From Ascidiaceihabitans donghaensis (GTDB taxonomy: Bacteria; Pseudomonadota; Alphaproteobacteria; Rhodobacterales; Rhodobacteraceae), in the NCBI RefSeq assembly GCF_900302465.1, contig NZ_OMOR01000001.1:372001-436000 (forward strand): DNA of 64,000 nt, read 5' to 3'. The position numbers and the translations under genes are program-made. The notes beneath the pieces were generated by a model. It was not told the DNA's origin, did no database searches, and was given only the letters and a program-made list of their open reading frames with translations. Position 1 is the stretch's first letter. Every line of letters begins with the position of its first letter. Shown in pieces: positions 16,769-26,607 of the stretch.

Positions 16769-19000
16769 TTAGCTTGCCTGAGCCTGATGTTGCATGGGTG
16801 GCGTGACATGCGCGGGTGCGCAGGCTTCAATCCGTTCCATGATTTCCGGCTTGCGCAATGGTTTGGTCAGATAGTGATCCAAACCGGCTTGCAGTATTCC
16901 TTGGTCGTCGCCGTCCATGGCGTGCGCGGTTAGCGCAACGATCGGCACGTGACCGCCCGTGGTTTGTTCAAGTTTTCGGATGGCGCCGGTTGCTTCTTTG
17001 CCGTCCATTTTTGGCATCGAGATGTCCATGAAGATCAGGTCCGGCTCGAAGCTTTCAAACATTTTAACGGCCTGAAGCCCGTCGCTTGCGAACATCAACT
17101 CGATGTCCAGTTCTTTGACCATCTTTTGAAACACCAACCTGTTGGTCTTGTTGTCTTCCGCGGCCAAAATGCGCATTTTTCGGGTGTCATGGGGCGTGGC
17201 CAGTTCCTCTGACCAACCGATAGGTGTGGCATCCGCCGTTTGTTCCGCTACAGGGGGTATGACCTCTATGCTGTGATCTGCACCAAGCGATTCCAGCTTT
17301 GCGAACAGTTGCTTACGTGGCACCGGCTTTTGCATCAAAGCGTGCAAATGCTTGCGGGCGGGTTCCTTTTCGGCAAACCCGGGGTCCGAGCTGAGTAAGA
17401 TAATCGGGGTGTCGTCGCCGCGTGAGCGAATGGCTTCAGCCAACTCCATACCGTCCATTTCAGGCATGTTGTGGTCGGTCAGGATCAAATCCACTGTGCT
17501 GTCCAGCTGGGACAATGCATTTTTGCCATTCGTGCAGCTTGTGACGGTAAGGCCCAACAGTTCTAGTTGTTTTTCCAAAATCGTACGGTTTGCGGCGATG
17601 TCATCAACCACCATCACATGATGCAGCCCGTTGGGGATCAAAGGCGCCATTTGCGTCTGGTCGTCCGTGGTGTCCATCGTAAGACGCACCCCGAAACACG
17701 ACCCTACGTTTTCTTCGCTGGTCACCCAGATGTCGCCGCCCATCAGCTTGATCAAACGCTGTGAAATCGCCAACCCTAACCCGGTTCCGTCGAACTTCCG
17801 GTTGCGTTCGTTTTCGACCTGATTGAATTCACCAAAAATATGCCCGACCATATCATTTGCAATGCCGATACCTGTGTCTTCAATGGTGATCGTGACGTCT
17901 GCGTTGCCTGTTTCAGGATTCGGAACGCCAATGACGCGTACCAAAACATGTCCGGAGGCCGTGAATTTGACCGCATTGCCCATCAAGTTGGTCAAAACCT
18001 GTCGAATGCGTCCCGGATCACCGACGAAGCTGGTCGGTAAGAACAAGTCGTAATCAAGAAGCAAGTTCAGCCCTTTGTCCCGCGCCAAAGGCTGAAGCAA
18101 CATGATGATTTCGTGGATGCTGCGTTCTAAATCAAAGGGCTCTGGGTGCAGTTCCAGACGTTCTGCTTCGATCTTCGAATAGTCGAGAACGTCGTTGATG
18201 ATGACCAGCAGTGCCTCGCCTGAATTTTTGATGGTTTCGACGTACAGCTGCTGTTCCTCGGTTAAATCGGTCTCGACCAAAAGGTCAGACATGCCGACGA
18301 CACCATTCATGGGGGTGCGGATTTCATGGCTCATGTTGGCCAAGAAGGCTGATTTGGCACGGTTTGCGGCTTCTGCCACTTCGCGCGCTTCATGTAAGTC
18401 ATTTTCGTTCAGAACAGCGGCTGTGATGTTCAGCCCAAGAGAAACAATGTCGCCGCCTTGCCCACGTCTATCGACCAGTTTGATGTATTGATCGTTCCAC
18501 AACCGGATGGTGACAGGTTCTGGATCCGGGTCGTGCCAGCGATTGGTCATCATTTCGCGCCAGGCATCGACGGACAGATCGCCGGTATCGACAATGCCTT
18601 CGTCTGTAAGTGCTTGTAGAATAGTAATATAGTTGACGCCAGGCTTGATGTTTTCCAACCCGTCAAAGATCGACAAATAGGATTTGTTGGCGGCGACCAT
18701 CAGATTTTCCGCGTTGAAAAAGGCAAAACCGTCCGTGATCGTTTCAACCGAATGCCATAACCGCCGTTCTGCGATCATGATCTTTTGATTGGCCACGGTC
18801 AGGTCTGATTTAACGCGTTCGTTTTCATCACGAACAGTTGCGACTTCGGCCCGTGTTTCTACTATTTCATTGCTAAGCGCCTGCGCGTGTTTGCCCAATT
18901 TGCGGTTTGCAGCAAAAAGTTCGGCCTGTTTCAATTCCAGCAAACGTTCCGCAGCCAATCGCCCGCGTCGTTCTTCTGCCAGTTTGTTGGCCAGAGTCAT
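16769..19000 (-). CDS. Soluble hybrid histidine kinase (coiled coil, PAS, HisKA, HATPase, two receivers)
   Basis: The 743-aa protein starts with a long coiled coil (about residues 5-95), then a PAS-like domain (about 100-215, with LWHSVETITDGFAFFNAEN). HisKA follows with phospho-acceptor SHEIRTPMNG, and HATPase with N, G1 and G2 boxes (NLMGNAVKF, DTGIGI, GTGLGLAI). Two receiver domains come next: the first with VVDD, LTDHNMPEMDG and MQKPV, the second with AEDN, FMDISMPKMDG and TKPLR. Both retain Asp and Lys active residues. No transmembrane segment is seen, so it senses a cytoplasmic signal. ATG 19000 is chosen because the ORF extension to 19117 would run into the divergent macroglobulin promoter. 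Confidence 0.9.
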   Translation of the reverse strand: MTLANKLAEERRGRLAAERLLELKQAELFAANRKLGKHAQALSNEIVETRAEVATVRDENERVKSDLTVANQKIMIAERRLWHSVETITDGFAFFNAENLMVAANKSYLSIFDGLENIKPGVNYITILQALTDEGIVDTGDLSVDAWREMMTNRWHDPDPEPVTIRLWNDQYIKLVDRRGQGGDIVSLGLNITAAVLNENDLHEAREVAEAANRAKSAFLANMSHEIRTPMNGVVGMSDLLVETDLTEEQQLYVETIKNSGEALLVIINDVLDYSKIEAERLELHPEPFDLERSIHEIIMLLQPLARDKGLNLLLDYDLFLPTSFVGDPGRIRQVLTNLMGNAVKFTASGHVLVRVIGVPNPETGNADVTITIEDTGIGIANDMVGHIFGEFNQVENERNRKFDGTGLGLAISQRLIKLMGGDIWVTSEENVGSCFGVRLTMDTTDDQTQMAPLIPNGLHHVMVVDDIAANRTILEKQLELLGLTVTSCTNGKNALSQLDSTVDLILTDHNMPEMDGMELAEAIRSRGDDTPIILLSSDPGFAEKEPARKHLHALMQKPVPRKQLFAKLESLGADHSIEVIPPVAEQTADATPIGWSEELATPHDTRKMRILAAEDNKTNRLVFQKMVKELDIELMFASDGLQAVKMFESFEPDLIFMDISMPKMDGKEATGAIRKLEQTTGGHVPIVALTAHAMDGDDQGILQAGLDHYLTKPLRKPEIMERIEACAPAHVTPPMQHQAQAS

Positions 19001-19140
19001 CTGGTGCTCCGTTTTGTCGCAATACTTTGCGCGTACATTCGCTGGTTGAGGTGAAGATTGACTTAACCAGCAGGCAGGAATCGTTGCAAATCCTGTTTCC
19101 TCTGTGCGACCCTTCACACAAGTATTTACCGGAGGGTGCT

Positions 19141-22100
19141 ATGCGTTTTTTGTCGGCTATCATTTTGATTTTCAGCTTTGCAACGGGGGCCTCTTCACAA
19201 GATATTTTACCCGACGAACGCTACATTGTGACCCCGAATGTAGATTTTTACGGATCTGACCGTGCATCATTGTTTGATACGACCCAACAGGCATGTGCCC
19301 GCGCGTGTTCGGCAGACAGCGCCTGTGTCGCTTATACGTTCAACAGCCGGTCAAACGCATGCTTTCCGAAATCCGACGTATCCGACCGCCAGCCCTATGA
19401 CGGGGCGATGTCAGCCGAAAAAATCAAAACAACAGCGCAAGCCAAAGGTCTGGCCGCAGCCCGTCTGACGGACCTATCGTTTGTTCGGCCGTCGGATTTG
19501 AAAATGGCGGAAGCACTTGCGCGGTCCATGGGGGATCGTTTTCCGACAAATGGCCAAAGCCTCGAAGCGGTGGTGTCTGCCGCACGTTCGGTTTTCGGAT
19601 CAGATCGGGTATCGGCGTATCGCAGGGTCGGCGCAGCAGTTGCTTTCACAGATGCGTCTGATTTGTGGGCGCAATTCGCATATGTTGGCCGACGTTTAAA
19701 CGATGGGTCCAACCAAACAAAACGTCAGGGGCGTCGTGATGCGATCCCTGCGGCCGTTAACGCCTATTTGCGTGCAGCAAGCGCCGGGGCGCAGGTGAAT
19801 GCGCTTCAACAATTGGCCTTTGCCTATGAAGCCAACAACCGCGGCAAAGATATGATTGCGCCGTTGCGCTTGGCGTACGACATCCAGCCACGCGAAGAAG
19901 TTTCAAACGCGTTGGACGAGGCAATCAACAAATACGGTTTCCGCATCATCGAACACACGGTGGAAAACCGCGGTCCAGAGCCACAGATTTGCGCGGTCTT
20001 TTCCGAAGAATTGGCGAAATCGGGTGTCACATATGGTGATTATGTCCGCATTGATGGGGACGTTGGCGTTACTGCCAAAGGTCGCCGGTTGTGTGTCGAA
20101 GGCGTGCAATTCGGATCGCGGTATCAGGTGACGTTCCGTGCTGGTTTGCCTGATGCAAAAGGCGAAAAACTGGTGCGCGATGTGGATTTGGCGCTTTACG
20201 TGCGCGACCGCGACCCGCAAGTCCGGTTTCCGGGACGTAGCTATGTTTTGCCACGCGGTGCTGACGCGGCTTTGCCGGTAGAGACGGTCAACCTGAACGA
20301 AGTTACCTTGCAATTGCGACGCGTCAGTGATCGCAATCTGCTGCGCTCTATTCAGGAAAAATACTTCGGCAAACCGCTGTCCAGTTGGCAAGAACGCAAT
20401 TTTAGCGAAGGCATCGCACAGGACGTCTGGAGCGGAACAGCTGATGTTCAGAATACGCTGAACGCCGACATGACCACACGTTTGCCGATGGGCGATGTGT
20501 TGGGCAGTATGCCCCCCGGCATCTACACCCTCACAGCCCGTGTTCCTGGGCAAAATGAAAACGACGCGGCAGGGGCCACGCAGTGGTTTGTGCTGTCTGA
20601 TCTGGGGCTGACAACTTGGCAGGGCAACACCGGTCTGACGGTATCGGTGCGCGGGCTAAGCGATGCACAAGCGCGTGCAGGCGTTGAGGTTTCGTTGATT
20701 TCCAAAGCAAACGCAGTGCTGGCCAAGGCGGTCACTGACGCGGATGGCTTTGCGACTTTTGCGCCAGGTCTTAGCCGTGGATCGGGCGCGTCCGCTCCTG
20801 CATTGATTGTTGCGCAAATGGGCGACGACGACATCGGGTTTTTACCGTTGACGGATCCCGCATTTGATCTGTCGGATCGCGGTGTGGCGGGGCGCCCGCC
20901 CGCCCCACCGGTGGACGTGTTTTTGACGACGGATCGCGGTGCCTACCGTCCCGGCGACACGATTTTTGCCACTGCATTGTTGCGTGATGCCGAGGTCAAA
21001 GCGATTGCTGGCATGCCGCTTACTGCGATCCTGACCCGCCCTGACGGTGTGGAATACAGTCGTCATCTTAGCGCAGATGCGATGGCGGGGGGGCATGTCT
21101 TCGAGATGCCAGTGGGGGGCACAGCCCCACGCGGAACATGGCGATTGTCTTTAAAATCTGATCTGGATGCTGCGGCTCTGGCCAGCCAAACGGTGTTGGT
21201 TGAAGATTTCCTGCCCGAACGCATTGATGCAAGCCTGTCTTTGCCCGACGCCCCTATTCGTCTTGGGGATCGCCCCCCTTTAACTGTAGATGCACGGTAT
21301 TTGTTTGGCGCACCGGGCGGCAATCTGGCGGTGGAAGGCGATGTGCGCCTGCGTGCCTTACGCAGATTGGATGCTTGGCCCGGCTATCAGTTTGGCCGTC
21401 ATGATTTGCAGCTTTCGACCCAAACACGCTACTTAGAGCCTTCCCGAACGGATGATCTGGGCCGCGCGGTGATGGAATTGCGCTTGCCTGACGGCAATCC
21501 GGAACATGCGCTTTACGAAGCGCAGGTGGCTGTGCGTGTCACCGAAGGCTCAGGTCGTCCGATTGAACGGCGCATGGTCCGCGCATTGGATGTGCAAGGT
21601 GCTGTGATTGGCATAAAGCCGCTGTTCGAGGACGTGTTGAACGAAGGCGCGGACGCTTTGTTTGAACTTGTATCTGTTGGCGGGGCGGTTGACGCGAAAT
21701 GGACAATGAACCGCGTGCGCACGCGGTACCAGTGGTACCAGCTTTACGGCGATTGGAACTGGGAGCCGATTGTACAACGCACCGAGGTTGCCTCTGGGTC
21801 TGTGACGCTGGGCACTGATCCGGTGACAGTTGCAGCCCCTACCGAATGGGGCGAATACGAGCTTGTCGTGGAAACGTCAGGCGGGGCGTACACGGCATCT
21901 TCCGTCGATTTTTACGCGGGATGGTACGGCGGGGGCGACGCTGCTTCGACACCAGACCGCTTGGACATGTCGCTGGATGCAGAAAGCTACGAACTGGGGG
22001 ACACTGCCACATTGCGCTTGGTGCCACGTTATGACGGCTCGGCATTGGTTGCAGTTATGTCGGGGGGCGTGATTGAACGTCGTGTGGTCGATGTCAAAGC

Positions 22101-24528
22101 GGGTGAAAATACGGTGCCGTTGACAGTTTCGGCAGGCTGGGGCGCTGGTGCTTACGTGACTGCTACAGTCATCCGGCCCATGGATGTGGCAGTGGGTCAA
22201 AACCCTGCGCGTGCTTTGGGCGTCGCCTATGCGAAGGTCGCGCCGGGGGCAAAAGCGCTTAGCGTTTCGGTGGATGCAGGTCAGGGCCTAAGTGGCCAAG
22301 CCGGCACATCCGAGGTGCGCGTTAAAGTCGATGGGATCACGCAGGGCGAAACGGCTTATGTGACACTGGCTTCGGTCGATTTGGGCATTCTGAATCTGAC
22401 CGGTTTTGATGCGCCGGACCCAGACGGCCACTACTTTGGCCAGCGGCGTCTCGGCGTGGAAATGCGCGACGTGTACGGCCGCCTGATCGATGGCTTGAAC
22501 GGGGCCATGGGGCAAGTCCGCTCTGGCGGGGACGCTGTTGGCGGGATGCGACGCGAAAGCCCGCCACCGACAGAAGACCTTATGGCGGCCTTCAGCGGGC
22601 CTGTTGCTGTGGACAGCGATGGTTTTGCGACATTCACAGTCCCGCGTCCCGACTTTAACGGCACGATCCGCATGATGGCTGTGGCGTGGTCTGATACGGG
22701 TGTGGGGGCTGCGACACAGGACGTTGTGGCACGCGATCCGATGGTTATGACGGCTTCCGTGCCACGGTTCATGGCGCCCGGTGATGTCAGTCGCCTGTTG
22801 TTGCAAGTGGTGCATGCAGAAGGTGCTGCGGGCCAAGTCGCGTTGAACGTAAGCAGTGATGGTTTGTTGCTTGGCGCGGTGCCTGCCGAATTGCGCGTGG
22901 CCGACAAAAGCGCAGTTGAACTAGAGGTGCCTGTCACAGCGACTTTGATTGGCGATTATGCAATCGACCTGACGTTGATAACGCCAGATGGGGTGCAGCT
23001 GACCAAAACGCTGACACTGGGTGTGCGGGCCAATGACCCCGAAGTCTCAACGACGCGCCGCTTTTCACTGGGCGTGGGTGAAGCATTTACCTTTGATGGC
23101 AATGTGTTTGCAGGGTTGATGCCCGGCACGGCAAGGGCGACTTTGGCGGCGGGTCCTTTGGCGCGGTTTGACGTGCCCGGGCTGATGCGACAGCTGGACC
23201 GCTACCCTTATGGGTGCACTGAACAATTGACGTCCGGAGCGCTGCCCTTGTTGGCGGCTGGAGATTTGGCCGGACCATTGGGCCGGGATGATGTGCAGGA
23301 CCGCGTGGATGGTGCGATAGCCCAAATTCTAACACGACAATCCAGCAATGGCGCATTTGGAATGTGGCGCGCGGGGTCCGGTTACTTCTGGTTGGACGCG
23401 TATGTCACCGATTTCCTCAGCCGTGCAAAAGCGGCCGGATATGTTGTGCCGAAACTGGCGTTTGATCTGGCTTTGGACAATTTGCGCAACCGTGTGAACT
23501 ATGCACCAGATTTTGACGAAGGCGGCGAAGACGTTGCCTATGCATTGTTCGTGTTGGCCCGCGAAGGTGCAGCTGCCATGGGCGATTTGCGCTACTACGC
23601 GGACGCCAAGGCAACAGCTTTTGGCACGCCACTTGCTGCGGCACAGTTGGGCGCGGCTTTGGCGCAATACGGGGATCAGACACGCAGTGATGCGATGTTT
23701 GGCCGTGCTGGTGCATTGTTGTTGAAAGCCCGTGCATCCAAGCCGGTATGGCGCGATGATTTTGGCACCAACCTTCGCGACACGGCTGGTGTTTTGCGTC
23801 TGGCGGCCGAAGTGGGCAGCACAGCCGTAAACCAAGTTGCCTTGTCGCAAAGTGTCAGCAGCGCAAACCGCACGTTGTCCACGCAGGAAGCCGCACAAGT
23901 GGTTATGGCGGCACAAGCGCTCAGTCGCGGTGTTGCGGTGCCCGCCTTGACTGTGGATGACGTGCCCGCACGGGGCACTGTGGTCGAGGAAATGTCCGAT
24001 AGCGACCTCACAGCGCGGGTGATCCGCAATGTGTCCGGGCGGCCTATTGATGTGACCATGACGACTTTCGGTGTTCCGGATGTCGCCCCGTCTGCCGGTG
24101 GATATGGATATGCGATCAGCCGAGAATACTTCACTTTGGACGGTGTGCCTGTGTCGGGTGACATGAAGGCAGGCGAACGCCGTGTGGTTGTCTTGCGGAT
24201 ATCGCCGTTTGAAGCTGTTGGGGCTCGGTTGATTGTGGATGATCCGCTGCCAGCGGGTTTGGAAATCGACAATCCGAACTTGATCCGTGCGGGGGATATT
24301 GGCACGATGGAGTGGTTGAAACCGGCCCGCACCCAGCATGCTGAATTCCGCAGTGACCGCTTTTTGGCAGCAGTGGATCAGCAAGGTAGCGATCCTTTTG
24401 TTCTGGCCTATATCGTGCGCGCCGTTAGTCCGGGAACCTACCACCATCCGGCGGCTTTGGTGCAAGATATGTACCGGCCAGAATACCGCGCGGTGACGCA
24501 AACAGGTCGCATAAGCGTGGTGAAGTAA
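19141..24528 (+). CDS. Alpha-2-macroglobulin family protein with PAN domain and thioester
   Basis: Bacterial alpha-2-macroglobulins are periplasmic protease traps. This 1795-aa protein has a signal peptide (about 1-20) and a cysteine-rich PAN/Apple-like domain (about 30-80, with six Cys-type spacing around ACARACSADSACVAYTF). Tandem macroglobulin beta domains follow, and then the thioester motif YGCTEQ with Cys at residue 1359. The alpha-helical thioester domain continues with SSNGAFGMW. The true start is ATG 19141 with GGAGG upstream; an earlier in-frame start at 18907 would cross the divergent kinase gene. pbpC follows after 3 bp, the conserved yfhM-pbpC arrangement. Confidence 0.92.
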   Translation: MRFLSAIILIFSFATGASSQDILPDERYIVTPNVDFYGSDRASLFDTTQQACARACSADSACVAYTFNSRSNACFPKSDVSDRQPYDGAMSAEKIKTTAQAKGLAAARLTDLSFVRPSDLKMAEALARSMGDRFPTNGQSLEAVVSAARSVFGSDRVSAYRRVGAAVAFTDASDLWAQFAYVGRRLNDGSNQTKRQGRRDAIPAAVNAYLRAASAGAQVNALQQLAFAYEANNRGKDMIAPLRLAYDIQPREEVSNALDEAINKYGFRIIEHTVENRGPEPQICAVFSEELAKSGVTYGDYVRIDGDVGVTAKGRRLCVEGVQFGSRYQVTFRAGLPDAKGEKLVRDVDLALYVRDRDPQVRFPGRSYVLPRGADAALPVETVNLNEVTLQLRRVSDRNLLRSIQEKYFGKPLSSWQERNFSEGIAQDVWSGTADVQNTLNADMTTRLPMGDVLGSMPPGIYTLTARVPGQNENDAAGATQWFVLSDLGLTTWQGNTGLTVSVRGLSDAQARAGVEVSLISKANAVLAKAVTDADGFATFAPGLSRGSGASAPALIVAQMGDDDIGFLPLTDPAFDLSDRGVAGRPPAPPVDVFLTTDRGAYRPGDTIFATALLRDAEVKAIAGMPLTAILTRPDGVEYSRHLSADAMAGGHVFEMPVGGTAPRGTWRLSLKSDLDAAALASQTVLVEDFLPERIDASLSLPDAPIRLGDRPPLTVDARYLFGAPGGNLAVEGDVRLRALRRLDAWPGYQFGRHDLQLSTQTRYLEPSRTDDLGRAVMELRLPDGNPEHALYEAQVAVRVTEGSGRPIERRMVRALDVQGAVIGIKPLFEDVLNEGADALFELVSVGGAVDAKWTMNRVRTRYQWYQLYGDWNWEPIVQRTEVASGSVTLGTDPVTVAAPTEWGEYELVVETSGGAYTASSVDFYAGWYGGGDAASTPDRLDMSLDAESYELGDTATLRLVPRYDGSALVAVMSGGVIERRVVDVKAGENTVPLTVSAGWGAGAYVTATVIRPMDVAVGQNPARALGVAYAKVAPGAKALSVSVDAGQGLSGQAGTSEVRVKVDGITQGETAYVTLASVDLGILNLTGFDAPDPDGHYFGQRRLGVEMRDVYGRLIDGLNGAMGQVRSGGDAVGGMRRESPPPTEDLMAAFSGPVAVDSDGFATFTVPRPDFNGTIRMMAVAWSDTGVGAATQDVVARDPMVMTASVPRFMAPGDVSRLLLQVVHAEGAAGQVALNVSSDGLLLGAVPAELRVADKSAVELEVPVTATLIGDYAIDLTLITPDGVQLTKTLTLGVRANDPEVSTTRRFSLGVGEAFTFDGNVFAGLMPGTARATLAAGPLARFDVPGLMRQLDRYPYGCTEQLTSGALPLLAAGDLAGPLGRDDVQDRVDGAIAQILTRQSSNGAFGMWRAGSGYFWLDAYVTDFLSRAKAAGYVVPKLAFDLALDNLRNRVNYAPDFDEGGEDVAYALFVLAREGAAAMGDLRYYADAKATAFGTPLAAAQLGAALAQYGDQTRSDAMFGRAGALLLKARASKPVWRDDFGTNLRDTAGVLRLAAEVGSTAVNQVALSQSVSSANRTLSTQEAAQVVMAAQALSRGVAVPALTVDDVPARGTVVEEMSDSDLTARVIRNVSGRPIDVTMTTFGVPDVAPSAGGYGYAISREYFTLDGVPVSGDMKAGERRVVVLRISPFEAVGARLIVDDPLPAGLEIDNPNLIRAGDIGTMEWLKPARTQHAEFRSDRFLAAVDQQGSDPFVLAYIVRAVSPGTYHHPAALVQDMYRPEYRAVTQTGRISVVK

Positions 24529-24531
24529 GCC

Positions 24532-26532
24532 ATGGCAAAGACGCTGTGGTTCCTGGCGATTGTCGCCTTTTGTGTCGCCTTGGGGCGAGACAGCTGGGAC
24601 ACATGGGTTCATAGAACAGTGTTGCCGGATACGCTGGCTGAAACGTCGGTTGAGGTGCGTGATCGTGACGGGGCTTTGCTGCGTGTGTTTACGGTCGAAA
24701 ACGGACGTTACCGTCTGCCTGTGTCGGTTTCTGGGGTTGATCCTGCATTTATTGCGATGCTTTTGACCTATGAGGACAAACGGTTTTTGCATCACAGCGG
24801 TGTCGACGGTTTGGCGGTTGCGCGGGCCGCCGGACAGGCCATTTGGAACGGTGGCGTGGTGTCGGGTGGATCGACGCTTACGATGCAAGTGGCGCGTTTG
24901 CTGGAAAATTCCGGCACAGGGCGTTGGTCGGGCAAACTGCGGCAGATGCGTGTTGCTTGGGCCTTGGAGCGAAGACTGACCAAGGACCAGATACTAGAAT
25001 TGTACCTGCTGCACGCGCCCTACGGGGGCGCCGTCGAAGGGGTGCGCGCAGGGGCTTTGGCGTGGTTTGGAAAAGAACCTGCGCGACTGACGCAAGCGGA
25101 AGCCGCTTTGCTGGTGGCGCTGCCGCAGGCACCAGAGGCGCGGCGACCTGACCGCCATTTAAAGGCGGCACTGTACGCACGCGACCGCGTTTTGGAGCGG
25201 ATGGGGATTGCTGCCGAAGATCAGGATTTGCCGCGCCACCAGCGTGATTTTGTTCGCTTGGCCCCCCATTTGGCGGATCATTTGCGCGGGCGTGATCCGT
25301 TGGCGTTGCGCCATGACGTGACGGTGGATGCAGACCTGCAGCGCAAGATCGAAGCGCTGTCGCGCACAGCTGTGCGAGATCAGGCGGCTGGCGTATCCGT
25401 GGCGATCATTGTTGCGGATCACCACACGGGCGAAATTTTAGCGACGTCCGGTGCACCGCGATATTCAAACGCGGGCGGGGCGTTGGGATTTGTGGACATG
25501 ACGCGGGCAAAACGGTCACCGGGGTCGACATTGAAACCGTTGATCTATGGGCTGGCTTTTGATCAAGGTTTGGCGCATCCCGAAACAATTTTCAATGATG
25601 CCCCGATCGCCTTTGGTCGCTATGCGCCACAGAATTTTGATGGTGTGTTCCGTGGTGAAATTACCGCGCGACGCGCCCTGCAACTGTCGCTTAATATTGC
25701 GCCTGTTATGCTGACCCAAGCGATGGGTCCCCGCAGATTGATGGCAGGTTTGCGGGCCAGCGGAGCTGAGCCGCAATTGCCCGCAAACGCGGCGCCGGGA
25801 TTGGCTGTTGCACTGGGCGGCGTGGGGTTGTCTTTGCGCGACCTTGTCCAGCTTTATGCAGGTATCGCACAGGGCGGCGTGGCGCGCAGCTTGATAGATC
25901 AGGAGGGCGAAAAACGCCCCGAAGGCCGTATCATGTCGCCGCGATCTGCTTGGTATGTCAGCAATACTCTGGGTGGGTTGGCACCACCGCCGGGGGCCTC
26001 TAAAGGTAGGTTGGCCTATAAAACAGGCACCTCTTATGGTCATCGGGACGCCTGGGCCATCGGGTATGATGGCCAACATGTTGTGGGTGTGTGGATGGGG
26101 CGGCCAGATGGTACGCCTGTGCCGGGGGCATTTGGTGGTGCACTTGCGGCCCCAGTGATGTTCGAAGCCTTTGGGCGTTTGAAAGCCGGTTTCGACCCTT
26201 TGCCGCCGCCCCCGCCTGATGCTTTGATTTTGCCCACGGCACGCCTGCCACAGCCTTTGCAATATTTTGGCCGGCGTCATGATCAGGTTGCGCGTGATGC
26301 TTTGACTTTGACCTTTCCACCTGATGGTGCGCTGTTGGCGAAAGGGGCCGGTATTCCGTTGAAACTGCGTGGCGGTCACGCGCCGTTTACTGTTCTTTTG
26401 AATGATCACCCCGCGATGACGGGACTGCGCCAGCGTCACTTTGTTTTGCCCGACCCTGGTGCTGGTTTCAGCCGCATTTCAGTGGTTGATGCTTCGGGCG
26501 CGTCGCAGGCTGTCGAAGTACGATTGGATTAG
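24532..26532 (+). CDS. pbpC: Penicillin-binding protein 1C (PbpC)
   Basis: PbpC is a bifunctional peptidoglycan glycosyltransferase/transpeptidase of the inner membrane. The 666-aa protein has an N-terminal membrane anchor (about 3-18) and a GT51 domain with catalytic Glu81 in YEDKRFLHHSG and GGSTLTMQ. The transpeptidase domain carries SxxK at Ser332 (SPGSTLKP) and KTGTSYG. A C-terminal BiPBP_C domain (about 580-666) completes it. The domain order and the upstream alpha-2-macroglobulin gene define PBP1C. The pair likely repairs and protects the wall after attack by host or predator proteases. Confidence 0.95.
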   Translation: MAKTLWFLAIVAFCVALGRDSWDTWVHRTVLPDTLAETSVEVRDRDGALLRVFTVENGRYRLPVSVSGVDPAFIAMLLTYEDKRFLHHSGVDGLAVARAAGQAIWNGGVVSGGSTLTMQVARLLENSGTGRWSGKLRQMRVAWALERRLTKDQILELYLLHAPYGGAVEGVRAGALAWFGKEPARLTQAEAALLVALPQAPEARRPDRHLKAALYARDRVLERMGIAAEDQDLPRHQRDFVRLAPHLADHLRGRDPLALRHDVTVDADLQRKIEALSRTAVRDQAAGVSVAIIVADHHTGEILATSGAPRYSNAGGALGFVDMTRAKRSPGSTLKPLIYGLAFDQGLAHPETIFNDAPIAFGRYAPQNFDGVFRGEITARRALQLSLNIAPVMLTQAMGPRRLMAGLRASGAEPQLPANAAPGLAVALGGVGLSLRDLVQLYAGIAQGGVARSLIDQEGEKRPEGRIMSPRSAWYVSNTLGGLAPPPGASKGRLAYKTGTSYGHRDAWAIGYDGQHVVGVWMGRPDGTPVPGAFGGALAAPVMFEAFGRLKAGFDPLPPPPPDALILPTARLPQPLQYFGRRHDQVARDALTLTFPPDGALLAKGAGIPLKLRGGHAPFTVLLNDHPAMTGLRQRHFVLPDPGAGFSRISVVDASGASQAVEVRLD

Positions 26533-26544
26533 CGCAAGGTTTGT

Positions 26545-26602
26545 TGGGGGGCGCTGCCCCCGTCCTGCGGACTCCCCCGGGATATTTTTGGCGAAAAGAA
26601 GA
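26545..26602. repeat. Dispersed intergenic repeat, copy 1
   Basis: The block starts with an inverted-repeat hairpin (ggggggcgctgcccccg), then cctgcggactcccccggg, then atatttttggcgaaaagaag. Nearly the same 55-bp block occurs at 33989-34043 (about 90% identical). Both copies sit directly after a plus-strand gene. It may act as a terminator-like element or be a family of intergenic repeats. Confidence 0.75.
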
Positions 26603-26607
26603 ATGGT

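Noticed and set aside
23329-24888. Long minus-strand ORF of 519 codons
   Set aside because: It is antisense to the macroglobulin and pbpC genes, which show clear motifs; the antisense peptide is His/Arg-rich without domains.
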